This document shows, one piece after another, positions 25,133 to 34,917 of a stretch of DNA of 64,000 nucleotides. Every line of letters begins with the position of its first letter. Position 1 is the stretch's first letter. The stretch comes from CALMEC01 sp963765105 (GTDB taxonomy: Bacteria; Actinomycetota; Thermoleophilia; Miltoncostaeales; Miltoncostaeaceae). The position numbers were made by a program, and so were the translations under genes. The stretch covers positions 248,001 to 312,000 of the forward strand of contig CAVXUW010000002.1 of NCBI GenBank assembly GCA_963765105.1. The letters run 5' to 3'. The notes below the pieces were generated by a model. That model was not told the DNA's origin. It ran no database searches and saw nothing but the letters and a program-made list of their open reading frames with translations.

Positions 25133-26132
25133 GGTCGCCGTTGCCGGCGCCACCGGCGCCGTCGGTGGTGTGATGCTGCGGGTGCTCGAGGAGCGCGGCT
25201 TTCCCGTCACCGAGCTTCGGCCGTTGGCCTCGTCGCGTAGCGTCGGCAAGGAGATCGACTTCCTCGGCCGATCCATTGCGGTGCGGGAGTTGACGCCGGA
25301 CGCGTTCGAGGGCATCGACATTGCGCTGTTCTCCGCCGGCGGCGATCGGTCACGCATGTTTGCTCCCGCTGCGGTCGAGGCCGGCGCCGTGGTCATCGAC
25401 AACTCGTCGGCCTTTCGCATGGACGCCCACGTTCCGCTCGTCGTTCCCGAGGTGAACGAAAAGCACCTTGAGGGGCACAGCGGTGTCATCGCCAACCCCA
25501 ATTGTGTCGCGGCCCCGCTCGTCGTGGCGCTCAAGCCCATCGCCGATGCCGTGGGTCTGGAGCGCGTGATCGTCTCGAGCTACCAATCGGTCAGTGGAAC
25601 CGGTGCGGCGGCGATTGAGGAACTCGCGACCCAAAGCCGCGGCGTGCTCGATGGCGATGAGCCGGAACCGTCCGTCTATCCGCACCCGATCGCGTTCAAC
25701 GTGTTGCCGCATATTGGCCCGTTCGAGGAGTCGGGCTATACCGACGAGGAAACGAAGGTTGGGAACGAGACGCGCAAGATGCTCGACATGCCGGATCTGC
25801 CAGTGAGCGCCACCTGCGTGCGCGTGCCCGTCGTGCGTTCACACTCGGAATCGGTACAAATCGAGACGACCGAAAAGATCAGCGCCCAGCACGTTCGTGA
25901 GCTGCTCATGGGTGCCCCCGGTCTGGTGCTGGCCGATGATCCCGCGCACAATGTGTATCCGCTGGCACGGACATCCGAGGGGCGCGATGAGGTCTTCATC
26001 GGCCGCATCCGCGAGGACAGCTCACACCCGCGAGGCCTTGTTTTCTGGCTCGTCAGCGACAACCTGCGTAAGGGCGCAGCCACCAACGCCGTCCAGATCG
26101 CCGAGTCACTTGTCACGCGCGGCTGGTTGTAG
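25125..26132 (+). CDS. asd: Aspartate-semialdehyde dehydrogenase
   Basis: The 335-residue enzyme has the NADP-binding GATGAVGGVML loop, the active-site Cys127 in ANPNCVAAPL, SSYQSVSGTGAA and the RVPVVRSHSE His segment. It reduces aspartyl phosphate to the semialdehyde, directly after lysC. ATG is preceded by GGAGG at 4 nt and lies inside the lysC end. Its last 27 nt overlap the 3' end of the convergent hydrolase gene. Confidence 0.95.
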   Translation: MFRVAVAGATGAVGGVMLRVLEERGFPVTELRPLASSRSVGKEIDFLGRSIAVRELTPDAFEGIDIALFSAGGDRSRMFAPAAVEAGAVVIDNSSAFRMDAHVPLVVPEVNEKHLEGHSGVIANPNCVAAPLVVALKPIADAVGLERVIVSSYQSVSGTGAAAIEELATQSRGVLDGDEPEPSVYPHPIAFNVLPHIGPFEESGYTDEETKVGNETRKMLDMPDLPVSATCVRVPVVRSHSESVQIETTEKISAQHVRELLMGAPGLVLADDPAHNVYPLARTSEGRDEVFIGRIREDSSHPRGLVFWLVSDNLRKGAATNAVQIAESLVTRGWL

Positions 26133-27014
26133 CACCGAGTCGAGCCACTCGTCGATCGTTGCGGCGGTCCACGTCGGGTCTTCCATGTGAGGAAGGTGCC
26201 CGACATCGGGGGCGACGCGGACGGCCCAGTCGGGATGGTCGCGGGCAACGTGACGCACGGCGCGAACGGGGACGATGCAGTCACGCGCGCCATGGATAAG
26301 GAGTACCGGTGCGCGAACACCGTGCCGCACAGCGGCAAGGGAGCGCCGTCGTGCGAGCGCCCGTAACGTTGATGCTGCGGCGATCGCAAACTCGCGATCG
26401 CGGTGAATGAGGGACTCCCGCTCGATGGCGAGGTCGAGGTGTTGGCGTACCAGGTGTGGGTCGAGACGGTCGGGATGGGCGCAGCACAGTCGAAGGATGC
26501 GCTCCATGATCTCCTGGGGTGACTGGCGGCGACGTTGTGCGGCGAGCCGGGCCATCCCGATGGCCGGCACGAGGTACGGGGCAAACCCGCGGATAACGTT
26601 CGGGGCGGGAAGTGAACGCCAGCCTGCCGGCGAGGGCGGTGCGATCACGGCCACGGCGGCGACGGTGTCGGGATTCCCCACCGCGTGACGCAGGCTGAGG
26701 AGCGCGCCCATCGAGTGACCCACCAGCACGGCTGGGCCGGGTGCGATCTCCGCCAAGAAACGCGTCAGGAGAACCCGGTTGTGGTCGACGTGAGCGGAGC
26801 GCGATGCATGCGCGGTTGTCCCGGTGGTCCGACCCGCGCCAACAAGGTCGAGTGCGATCACGCGTCGGTGCTGCGCGAGCTTGGGCGCCAGCGCCGCCCA
26901 GTTCAGATGTGAGCCACCCAAGCCGTGGACACACACGACCGTGCCGCCCGCGACCGACCCGCCAAAGTCCACGTAGTGGACGGGCACATCGATTGTGATC
27001 CAACCTGACGTCAT
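26106..27014 (-). CDS. Alpha/beta hydrolase
   Basis: The 302-residue protein has the hydrolase fold: oxyanion HGLGG in VVCVHGLGGSHLNW, nucleophile Ser in GHSMGA, the acid Asp in IHGARDCIVP and the His in DVGHLPHMED. It is cytoplasmic with no signal peptide; substrate unknown (esterase, epoxide hydrolase and haloalkane families share this layout). ATG 27014 (MTSGWITIDVPVHYVDFG) is chosen since the frame upstream is Arg-rich shadow. It is the last gene of the minus-strand signalling cluster. Confidence 0.85.
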   Translation of the reverse strand: MTSGWITIDVPVHYVDFGGSVAGGTVVCVHGLGGSHLNWAALAPKLAQHRRVIALDLVGAGRTTGTTAHASRSAHVDHNRVLLTRFLAEIAPGPAVLVGHSMGALLSLRHAVGNPDTVAAVAVIAPPSPAGWRSLPAPNVIRGFAPYLVPAIGMARLAAQRRRQSPQEIMERILRLCCAHPDRLDPHLVRQHLDLAIERESLIHRDREFAIAAASTLRALARRRSLAAVRHGVRAPVLLIHGARDCIVPVRAVRHVARDHPDWAVRVAPDVGHLPHMEDPTWTAATIDEWLDSVLQPAARDK

Positions 27015-27048
27015 CGAATCAGGGGAGAAGGTGGAGATGCGTCGCCGA

Positions 27049-27606
27049 CTAGAGCTGGCTGGCGGGCGGCAACTCATCGAACACGATGGGTCGGCCGTTC
27101 TGGGTGACCTGCCGGCGCGCCGGCGGCCGACCGTCGCGCGCGGCGGTCGCGCACGCATCGCACACGGGCCGGTCATCGACGACATCCTCACCCGACGGGC
27201 CGTGCTCAGGGTCGATCCGGCAGAGCCCAAAGAAGCGATCGTCTGCGGGTAGATGGATTCCGATCAGCACGCCGGCCTCTTCGATTCGCACGAAGGCCTC
27301 GCTGACGTCGTCGGTGAGCTCCTCGACATCCTCCGGCCCTGCAGCGCGGGCAAGGATGGCGTCGATGAGTACTTGGTGCTCCACCACCTCATCGATAAGC
27401 CCGTGGGCCTGCGGGGTAAGCTCGACGTGACGCGACACCATGCCGGTGCGGGCCCTTAGCGCATCGAGTTGCACCTGCATCTGCGTGCGGGCATCGAGCA
27501 TTGCCACCCGCTGTGGGCGCTGAACACGTTTGTTACCCAAGGCGACTGCCCATACCCCGCCAAGGGTGCCGATGCCCAGCAGTGCAAGCGCTTCACGAAT
27601 CGGCAC
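27049..27606 (-). CDS. Hypothetical protein with N-terminal membrane helix
   Basis: The 185-residue protein starts with a hydrophobic helix (ALALLGIGTLGGVWAVALG), then a helical, Gln/Arg-rich stretch, an acidic middle and a C-terminal VCDACA Cys pair near residue 150. This could bind a metal. The start is GTG after GGGGGC. It lies 36 nt after the GGDEF-EAL gene and 34 nt before the hydrolase, likely in one operon. No family is recognised. Confidence 0.6.
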   Translation of the reverse strand: MPIREALALLGIGTLGGVWAVALGNKRVQRPQRVAMLDARTQMQVQLDALRARTGMVSRHVELTPQAHGLIDEVVEHQVLIDAILARAAGPEDVEELTDDVSEAFVRIEEAGVLIGIHLPADDRFFGLCRIDPEHGPSGEDVVDDRPVCDACATAARDGRPPARRQVTQNGRPIVFDELPPASQL

Positions 27607-27642
27607 ACCTGCCCCCAGTGGCGCAGTCGCGCCATCGTTGCC

Positions 27643-29902
27643 TTACCGAGGGGATGATACGAGCCGCGCCGCCGGGGGGGTGGCATGAGCGCTCAACAGT
27701 GCCGTGAATGCGCCGGCCGGCATCGGGCGTGCAAAGTAGTACCCCTGAGCGTGGTCGCAGCCCAACCCGGTCAGAATGGCGCGTTGATCGAACGTCTCAA
27801 CTCCTTCGGCAACGACGGACATGCCCAACTCGTGGGTCAAGGCGATGATGTGTCGAACGATCGTCGCCGACGAACCGATCTCTGTCACATGTGCGATGAA
27901 GCCACGATCGATCTTCAGTGATTGGAGGTTGAGGTCGGCAAGGTAGGCCAGCGACGAGTACCCCTTACCGAAGTCGTCGAGCGAGAGGTCAACACCGAGG
28001 GTTCGGATGCGGTCGACGACCTCGCGGGCGGAATTGTCCTGACCGATCAGCACGCTCTCGGTGATCTCCAACGTCAGCGCCGACGTGCTCAACTCGTGCT
28101 CACGAAGACAGCGATGCAGGCGGGCATCGAAGTCCGATTCCTCAAGCTGCTTCACCGAAACGTTGGCATGAAGGCGAAAATCGTCCGCGATGAGGGGCGC
28201 CCACGCCTGGCGCTGTGCACAGGCCTCACGAATGACCCATTCACCGATGGGAATGATGAGGCCCGTGTCTTCGGCCAAGCTGATGAGGTCGGCGATGGAG
28301 ATGTCCTGTTGGTCGGGCGAGTTCCAACGCAGAAGCGCCTCCGCGCCGATAGTGCGGCCATCGGTGAGGTCCACCAGCGGCTGGTAGTGGAGCGACAGCT
28401 CGTTGTTTGTGAGCGCGTTACGCAGGGCGACCTCGGTGTCGAGACGCCGGCGGGCCTCCTCCCCGAGGGCACGAGAGAAGCGGGCATGACGGGCGCGGCC
28501 GGTTTGCTTGGCGTGGTACATCGCCACGTCGGCTTGCTGAACCAGATCGCTGCGTCTCGAGCTCCGGCTCGTCGAATGCGATTCCCACGCTGGCGGTCAC
28601 GACGATCTCTCGTCCCGCCACCATGATGGGAGCCGAAAGGCTCGCGATGATCCGCTCCGCGACCTCGTCGACCTCCGCGTCGGAGTGGACGTGGGGAAGG
28701 AGCACCGTGAACTCATCGCCACCGTGACGCGCGACGACGTCATTCGGGCGGAGGCAGCCGGAGAGGCGGTGCGCGACGGCGCGGAGGAGCTCGTCGCCCG
28801 CCGCGTGACCAAGACTGTCGTTGACCGCCTTGAAGCGGTCGATGTCGATGAAAAGCACTGCTGAGCGACCCGCGTTCGCGCCCTCCGAGAGCTGTCGCGC
28901 CAACTCATCGCCGAAAAACGCCCGGTTCGGCAAGCCCGTCAGGGCGTCGTAGTAGGCGCGGCGCATTCCTTCCACGGCGTGAGCGTTACTCAGGGCCAGG
29001 CTTGCCGTTTGGGTGAACATCTCGAGCGCCTCACGCTGAAGGTCGGTGAACGCGACGGTTCGACTGGCGACGCAGAGGGCCCCGACGACCGTGCCTGCTT
29101 CGTGGATGGGTGCGGCCATCATCGCCTCGACACCGAATGCGACGAACTCCGGGAGCATTCTCTCCGCGACCTGGTAGTTGTTGACGATCACCAGGCGGTT
29201 TTCCCGAACGGCCTGGCCGGTGACGCCGATCTCGATCGGCACCGAGTTGACGAACGGTCGAACGTCGTCCGGGATCCCGTACGAGGCGACCATGTGATGC
29301 GTGGTCGGTGAGTCCGGGTCGACCAAGCGCACCATCACGATCTCGCTGAGAAACTCACCCAAGCCTTGCGTGATTGCGTGGAGCATCTCATCGAGCTCGG
29401 CGCGACCGGCGATCGCCTGTTGGATCTCCGAGATGCGCAGCAGCATGTCCTGGCGCTTCTGTTGCTCCGTGAAGAGATGGAGGCTGCGGAGCGACAGCGC
29501 GAGCACGCGGGTCATGCTTCGCAGCAGTCCGCGCTCCTCCGGCGTAAACGTGGCCGGCGCGACCCGGCCGACGACCAGGTGGTAATGCCCCTCGGGTGTG
29601 TCGTGGGACGCGCCCAACGTCGCCACATCTCCGACTCCGGGGAGAGCGACGACGCCATCGGGCGTGCCGAGCAGCGTCGAGACCTGAATCGGGCAGATCC
29701 CGTCCGTACGCGGGAAGCCGATCCATCCGACCGGGCGACCGTTGTCGCCGACGACGGCAACCTCTGCTTCGAAGGCCTCGGCAGCACGCTCGGCCGCCTC
29801 CCTCTGGGCGGTTGCCGCGTCAGAGCATTCGCTGATCCGGGCGAGAAACTCGGCAAGTTGATGCGCCGACCAGGCGCCGGTGGTGGCGTTCGGTTCGATC
29901 AT
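27643..29902 (-). CDS. GAF-GGDEF-EAL cyclic-di-GMP signalling protein (one apparent frameshift)
   Basis: The first frame (start ATG 29902) holds a variable N-terminus, a GAF domain and a GGDEF domain with an intact HGGDEF motif. At about 28548-28560 the protein moves by +1 into the frame of the EAL domain, which has intact EALLRW, LEITES and DDFGKGYSSLAYL. Total length is 3n+1, so removal of one base restores about 752 residues. It would make and break cyclic-di-GMP. Without the shift the GGDEF frame would end in a nonsense tail after RSGSASRRG. ATG overlaps the FIST stop (ATGA). Confidence 0.82.
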
Positions 29903-31089
29903 CCGACCGCAAGGACCACGAGTGTCTCGTTGTGGAACCCGTTGATCCCGTGGGTGCGTGCGATCTCCCCGTAGGTGTAGAAGCCGGCGACGGGAGCGCC
30001 CGACGCCTGCTCCGCGATCCGATCGATCTCGCGACGGATGCCCGTCTCTCCGAGCACGCTGCGCCGTGCAATACAGTCGAACGCGATCATCGCGAGGGGC
30101 TCCTCCGACAGGGGAGCCAGCGCTTCTGCACATGCGGAATCCGTGGCGTCGAGAACGGACTGCTCGTCACCCGACAGTGCCCAAACGTACGCACCTTCCG
30201 GCACCGTCGCCAGGCACACGAGCGCGCCGTTCTCCACGTCGATCTCGCTGATGAACCGCACGATGGGCTCGCCGACGCGACGCGCCAGCCCCAGCGGATG
30301 CTCGAGGGCAAATTGTCTGAACACGGCAGGGTCAGCTACGGCTGCCGGTGGCGCACCGAGTCGCTCGACGTACACGTCAGTGGCGGGACGCCCGTCGATC
30401 TCGTAGACGATGTTCCGGTCAGATCGCGTCACGAGCATCGAATCGCCGACGGTCGTCCAGCCGTGTCGGACCCCGACGCCGAACGGACCGTCCGAGCTGA
30501 TGGCGGCGCTGACGACGGCGTTCGTGAGAACGCGTGAGCCGTGGAACTGGTAGGTGCGCGTCATCTTCAGGTCGTCTCCAGCGCATCCGCCCACGATCGG
30601 AACAGCCGCCCCCAACTCCTGATAGGCGCCCCGCACGATGTCTTGCTGGTCACCGGCGAGGGCATCGGTGAGGAGCATCATGACCGTGTGAGCGCGCGTG
30701 TCGACATCGTGGATGGCACGCGCGGCGCTGGCGCCGGCAACACGCAGGTCATCGGATGCGTTTTCGGCGCATCCGGTTACGACCGAGAAGCCGTCGCCGC
30801 CGAACGCGATGGCCACCACACCGCTGTCGCCGGGGCCGTTGGTCGCGATCTCCCCCGCGGTCGAGCAGCCGATGAGCGCGGCGTCGCCGATCCCGTCGGA
30901 CAGGCTCCCCACGAGGACGGAGAGGTCGTAGGCGTCGCTGGCAAACACGACGAGAAGACGGATGTCGCGGCGACCATCCAGCGCCGAATCCAGGGTCTCC
31001 CGGGCAGCGGTGATTGCATCGGTGTTCTCAGAACGTCCGACGCCGATCCACCGCGGGCGCGGCACATCTCGGGATTCGTGCGCATCCAT
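29899..31089 (-). CDS. FIST-domain sensor protein
   Basis: The 396-residue protein matches FIST_N (residues about 30-230; ALIGCSTAGEIATNG and VPIVGGCAGDDLKM) followed by FIST_C (to the end; EPLAMIAFDCIARRSVLGE and VAGFYTYGEIARTHGINGFH). FIST domains bind small molecules and pair with signalling outputs. The ATGA overlap with the GAF-GGDEF-EAL gene strongly suggests that it feeds a cyclic-di-GMP output. No membrane segment. Start ATG 31089; no clear ribosome-binding site. Confidence 0.9.
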   Translation of the reverse strand: MDAHESRDVPRPRWIGVGRSENTDAITAARETLDSALDGRRDIRLLVVFASDAYDLSVLVGSLSDGIGDAALIGCSTAGEIATNGPGDSGVVAIAFGGDGFSVVTGCAENASDDLRVAGASAARAIHDVDTRAHTVMMLLTDALAGDQQDIVRGAYQELGAAVPIVGGCAGDDLKMTRTYQFHGSRVLTNAVVSAAISSDGPFGVGVRHGWTTVGDSMLVTRSDRNIVYEIDGRPATDVYVERLGAPPAAVADPAVFRQFALEHPLGLARRVGEPIVRFISEIDVENGALVCLATVPEGAYVWALSGDEQSVLDATDSACAEALAPLSEEPLAMIAFDCIARRSVLGETGIRREIDRIAEQASGAPVAGFYTYGEIARTHGINGFHNETLVVLAVG

Positions 31090-31169
31090 GCACTCGTCAT
31101 CGGCAGTTTTTGCTGTTAACTGAACCGGATCGTCTGGACAGAACGAGGTCTACGGGGAGCGGGGCAGAG

Positions 31170-31328
31170 CTAGACGCGCGGCCCACCGCCACTGCCACCG
31201 CGCCGCCGGCGTAGCAGCCGTTCAATCGCGAGGGGCGCCGCCCACATCACCGCGCGTTTGATGAGACGACTCGACCGGCGTCCCTTGGCCGCCGGCGGCA
31301 CGGCGCGACGGCGAAACGGGAGCTTCAT
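31170..31328 (-). CDS. Small basic protein downstream of sdhE
   Basis: An ORF of 52 residues starts with an ATGA overlap with the sdhE stop. It is Arg-rich with one short hydrophobic stretch (LIKRAVMWAAPLAIERLL). The coupling to the succinate dehydrogenase operon is the main reason to believe it; function unknown. Confidence 0.45.
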   Translation of the reverse strand: MKLPFRRRAVPPAAKGRRSSRLIKRAVMWAAPLAIERLLRRRRGGSGGGPRV

Positions 31329-32212
31329 CGGGCGCCCACGGTCTCCAGGACCTTGTCGACCGGGACCATGTGGCGCTTGAACTGCATGATGTCGTTCGAC
31401 ATTCCGAGGCCCAGGCCCAGAAGCTGCGGCAAGTGAAGCACCGGCATGTTGTACTCGGTGCCGTTGAGGACCTCGGCCTTCCGCTGGTAGGCGTCCATCG
31501 CCAGGTGGCACAACGGACACGGCGTGACCATGCAGTCCGCGCCGGCGTCACGCGCTCCCGAAAGGGCGACGTGCGACTCTTTGAGCGCCACCTGCTCGCG
31601 GGCTAGAACGATGGGGAAGCCACAGCAGGTGGTCTTCCCGTCGTAGTCGGCCACCTCGCCGCCGAGGGCACGGATAAGTCGTTCCATCGACTGAGGTTTG
31701 TCGGGGTCTTCGAAACCCATCACCGACGACGGACGGAGAAGCTGGCATCCGTAGTAGGGCGCCACGCGAAGGCCATTGAGGCCCCGCGGTCCCTGCTTCT
31801 CCAGCATCGCGAGGCCCTCTTCGGTGGAGATGTACCACAGCAGGTGGGTCACATCGACGCTACCGGTGTACGGGCGTGAGCCAGCCTTGACCAGCTCGCC
31901 GTTGACCTGCTCCAGCAGCCGCGAATCTTCCTTCACCATCTTGTTGGCCCGGCGCAGGTTGAGCGTGCAGACGTTGCAGATGGTGAGGATGTCGTGGCCC
32001 AGTCCCTCGGCCTCGGAGAGGATGCGCACGTTGAGCGTGAGATACAAATTGGGCTTCGCCTGGGCGATGTCACCCGCGCCGCAGCAGGTGGCGCCCGGCA
32101 TGGGCACGAGCTCGATGTCGAGCATCGGAGCGAGCGCGTGGGTGGTGGCGTTCAGCTCCTTCGACGAGAACTCCGCGATACAGCCGGGGTAGTACGCGAA
32201 CTGGCGAGCCAA
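31325..32212 (-). CDS. CCG-domain Fe-S protein, succinate dehydrogenase/HdrB-like subunit
   Basis: The 295-residue protein carries two Cys-rich CCG domains as in heterodisulfide reductase subunit B and SdhE-type anchors (first ends GATCCGAG, second ends KTTCCGFP), with additional CNVC and PCPLCH Cys pairs. It lies directly after sdhB with a TTG start next to its TAA. In this SDH class a CCG subunit replaces the usual haem b anchor proteins and passes electrons to quinone or another acceptor. I see no classical SdhC/SdhD in the window. Confidence 0.85.
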   Translation of the reverse strand: MARQFAYYPGCIAEFSSKELNATTHALAPMLDIELVPMPGATCCGAGDIAQAKPNLYLTLNVRILSEAEGLGHDILTICNVCTLNLRRANKMVKEDSRLLEQVNGELVKAGSRPYTGSVDVTHLLWYISTEEGLAMLEKQGPRGLNGLRVAPYYGCQLLRPSSVMGFEDPDKPQSMERLIRALGGEVADYDGKTTCCGFPIVLAREQVALKESHVALSGARDAGADCMVTPCPLCHLAMDAYQRKAEVLNGTEYNMPVLHLPQLLGLGLGMSNDIMQFKRHMVPVDKVLETVGAR

Positions 32213-33167
32213 TTAAATCGTCTCCTTGACGTTCTTCATGAGCTTCTTCACCTCGTCGTGGCGCTTCACCTTGTGGGGAAACGGTGACGGTGCCTTGCCC
32301 TTCGACAGCATCTTGAGGGCGAACGGGATGTCGAACTGCGCTTTGATCGGGTCCGTAAACGGCACCAGAAGCGTCTCGTTGAGCTTACCGCCGGTGCGCA
32401 TGGAGATGAGAAAGGCCTTCGCGTGGCGGGCGCCCGCGTCCTTCATGCTGCGCCCTTCTTGGAAGGCGATGCCGCCGAGCTTTTCGATCGCGTCGCGCGG
32501 GTCGACGCCCTTGGGGCAGCGCTCGTTGCACATCATGCAGCGGGTGCAGTCCCACACACCGTGCTTTCCGGTGTAGAGCTTGACGCGCTCCTCACGTCGG
32601 CTGTCGCGCACGTCCGCGGCGTAGCGATAACCCCAGGCGAAGGCGGCCGGGCCGACGAACTCCGAGTCGGCGGTCAGGGAGTTGCATTCGGAGTAACAGG
32701 CGGCGCACAGGATGCAGTTGGCTTCCTTGTTCACCCGCTGCATCGCTTCCTTCGAGACGATGCGCTCCTTCTCCGGCGGCGCGTCGTCGGCGATGAGGTA
32801 CGGCTTTACCGACTTGACCTTCTCCCAGAACGGGTCGAGGTCGACGACCAGGTCTTTGATCGGCGTGAAGTTGCCAATGGGGTCGACCTGAACGGTGTCC
32901 TTGCCCGACCACTTCTTCAGGTCCTCAACCTGCTGCATGCATGAGAGCACTGTTCGCCCGTCGGCCTTGCACGCGCACGAGCCGCAGATCGCGCTGCGGC
33001 AGGAATATCGCACGGCCAGCGAGCCATCTTGCGTCGTTCTGAATGTCGAGCATCGCGTCAAGCAGCGTCTTCTGACCCTCATGTTCCAGCTGGAAGTCCT
33101 GGTAGAACGACTCCGGCCGTGCCGCGTCGGGCTGGTAGCGGAAGATCTTGAATGTCGTGGCTGGCAC
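32213..33167 (-). CDS. sdhB: Succinate dehydrogenase iron-sulfur subunit (one apparent frameshift)
   Basis: The N-terminus (MPATTFKIFRYQPDA to LLDAMLDIQND) lies in one frame. At about 33029-33036 the reading moves by +1, after which QDGSLAVRYSCRSAICGSC continues. Total length is 3n+1, so one extra base breaks an otherwise complete subunit of about 317 residues. It keeps the [2Fe-2S] Cys (CRSAICGSCAC), the [4Fe-4S] motif CILCAACYSEC and the CTRCMMCNERCP motif. It moves electrons from SdhA towards the CCG subunit. It lies 23 nt after sdhA. Confidence 0.88.
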
Positions 33168-33190
33168 GCGAAGGCTCCCTTGGTGCGGCT

Positions 33191-34882
33191 CTAGTAGGTG
33201 CGGACTTGTGGCTGGTACTTGGTCATCGTGACCTCCGAGTAATCGAGGCGGATGGTGTCATCCTCGAGGTACGACAGCGTGTGCTTCATCCAGTTGTCGT
33301 CGTCGCGCTCGGGGTAGTCGAGGCGCCAGTGTGCGCCGCGGCTCTCGGTGCGTGTAACCGCACCCTCGACCATGCACGAGGCCAGGTCAAGCAGCCAACC
33401 GGTCTCGATGGTGTGGATGAGTGACTGGTTGAACGTGCGTCCCTTGTCCGTGACGATGACGTCCTTGAACTGCTCGCGCAGGTCGTGGACGGTGTCCTTG
33501 GCCGCTGCGAGATCCGCGCCGGTGCGAAACACACCCACCTGCTCCTGCATGGTGTCGGAAAGGGCGTCACGCAGCTCGTGCTGGCGCGGTCCGTTCGAGC
33601 GGTCGAGCAGGCGACGCAGACGTTGCTCGAAGTCGCGTGCAGCGTTGGGGGTGGCGCCGCCGCCGTTGCCGTTGCGGCTCGAGGCGAAGCGGGCAGCAGC
33701 GTTGCCGGCGCGCTTGCCGAACACCACCGTCTCGAGCAGCGAGTTGCCACCAAGGCGGTTGGCCCCATGAACGGACACGCAGGCACACTCACCCGCGGCG
33801 TACAGGCCGGGCATGTGCGGTGCGGCTCCCCAGTTGTCGACGTGCACGCCACCCATGTGGTAATGGGCGCCGGGGCGGATCGGGATGGGCGCCTCGATGG
33901 GGTCGACACCGGCGAAGGCGATGGCCAGCTCGCGAATCTGTGGCAGACGCTCCAGGATGCGCTCCGCGCCCAGATGACGCAGGTCGATGTACACGCAGCC
34001 ATTGTCGCCGCGGCCTTCGAGGATCTCCGTGGCCTCGGCACGCGAGACGACGTCGCGCGAAGCGAGCTCCAATTTGTTGGGCGCGTACTTCTCCATGAAG
34101 CGTTCGCCGTCTTTGTTCAGCAGGTAGCCGCCCTCGCCGCGGGCGCCCTCGGTGACGAGCACGCCGTTGGTCTTGAGCGTGGTGGGGTGAAACTGCATGA
34201 ACTCCATGTCCTTCAGCGGTACGCCGGCCGCGAGAGCCAGGCCCATACCGTCTCCGGTGGAGGAGTGGGAGTTCGTGGAGGGGCGGTAGACGCGTCCGGC
34301 GCCACCGGTGGCGAGGATCACGGCCTTGGCCGAGAGGGTCTCGACGGTGCCGTGAATCATGTCGTAGGCCACGACACCGCAGCAGGCGCCGTTGGTGTCG
34401 CGCACCAGCTCGGTGACGAAGTACTCCTCGTACGTCGGAATGTCGTACTTCACGCACACGGTCCAGAGCGTGTGGAGAATCACGAGGCCGGTGACGTCGG
34501 CGGCGAAGCACGTGCGCGGGAAACCGGCGCCACCAAACGGCCGCTGCGCGATCTTGCCCGTGGTCTCATGCCGGCTGAAGACCGCGCCCCAGTGCTCGAG
34601 CTGGATGATCTCACCGGGGGCCTCTTCGCAGAGGACGGCGATGGCGTCCTGGTCCCCGATGTAGTCCGAACCCTTGACGGTGTCGAACGTGTGGTTCTCG
34701 GGGTTGTCGTCCGTCTCGTTTCCGAGCGCGGCGTTGATGCCACCCTGCGCGGCGCCCGAGTGGCTGCGCACCGGGTGGATCTTTGTGACGAGCGCCACGT
34801 CTGCGCCAGCCTCTTTCGCGGCGATCGCCGCGCGCATTCCGGCAAGCCCGGCTCCCACTACTACTACGTCATGCGTCCGCAC
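33191..34882 (-). CDS. sdhA: Succinate dehydrogenase/fumarate reductase flavoprotein subunit
   Basis: The 563-residue protein has the FAD loop VVVGAGLAGMRAAI, the His41 that covalently binds FAD in HSGAAQGG, the substrate-capping domain and the active-site region around AERILERL, HYHMGGVHVD and ANRLGGNSLLE. GTG 34882 is chosen because AGAGGAG lies 8 nt upstream; the frame open to 35497 is a shadow of the MFS gene. It is the first of the sdhA-sdhB-CCG set and follows the MFS gene by 35 nt. Confidence 0.94.
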   Translation of the reverse strand: MRTHDVVVVGAGLAGMRAAIAAKEAGADVALVTKIHPVRSHSGAAQGGINAALGNETDDNPENHTFDTVKGSDYIGDQDAIAVLCEEAPGEIIQLEHWGAVFSRHETTGKIAQRPFGGAGFPRTCFAADVTGLVILHTLWTVCVKYDIPTYEEYFVTELVRDTNGACCGVVAYDMIHGTVETLSAKAVILATGGAGRVYRPSTNSHSSTGDGMGLALAAGVPLKDMEFMQFHPTTLKTNGVLVTEGARGEGGYLLNKDGERFMEKYAPNKLELASRDVVSRAEATEILEGRGDNGCVYIDLRHLGAERILERLPQIRELAIAFAGVDPIEAPIPIRPGAHYHMGGVHVDNWGAAPHMPGLYAAGECACVSVHGANRLGGNSLLETVVFGKRAGNAAARFASSRNGNGGGATPNAARDFEQRLRRLLDRSNGPRQHELRDALSDTMQEQVGVFRTGADLAAAKDTVHDLREQFKDVIVTDKGRTFNQSLIHTIETGWLLDLASCMVEGAVTRTESRGAHWRLDYPERDDDNWMKHTLSYLEDDTIRLDYSEVTMTKYQPQVRTY

Positions 34883-34917
34883 GCTCGAAACTCCTCTGGT
34901 AGAGGTACTCCACAACT

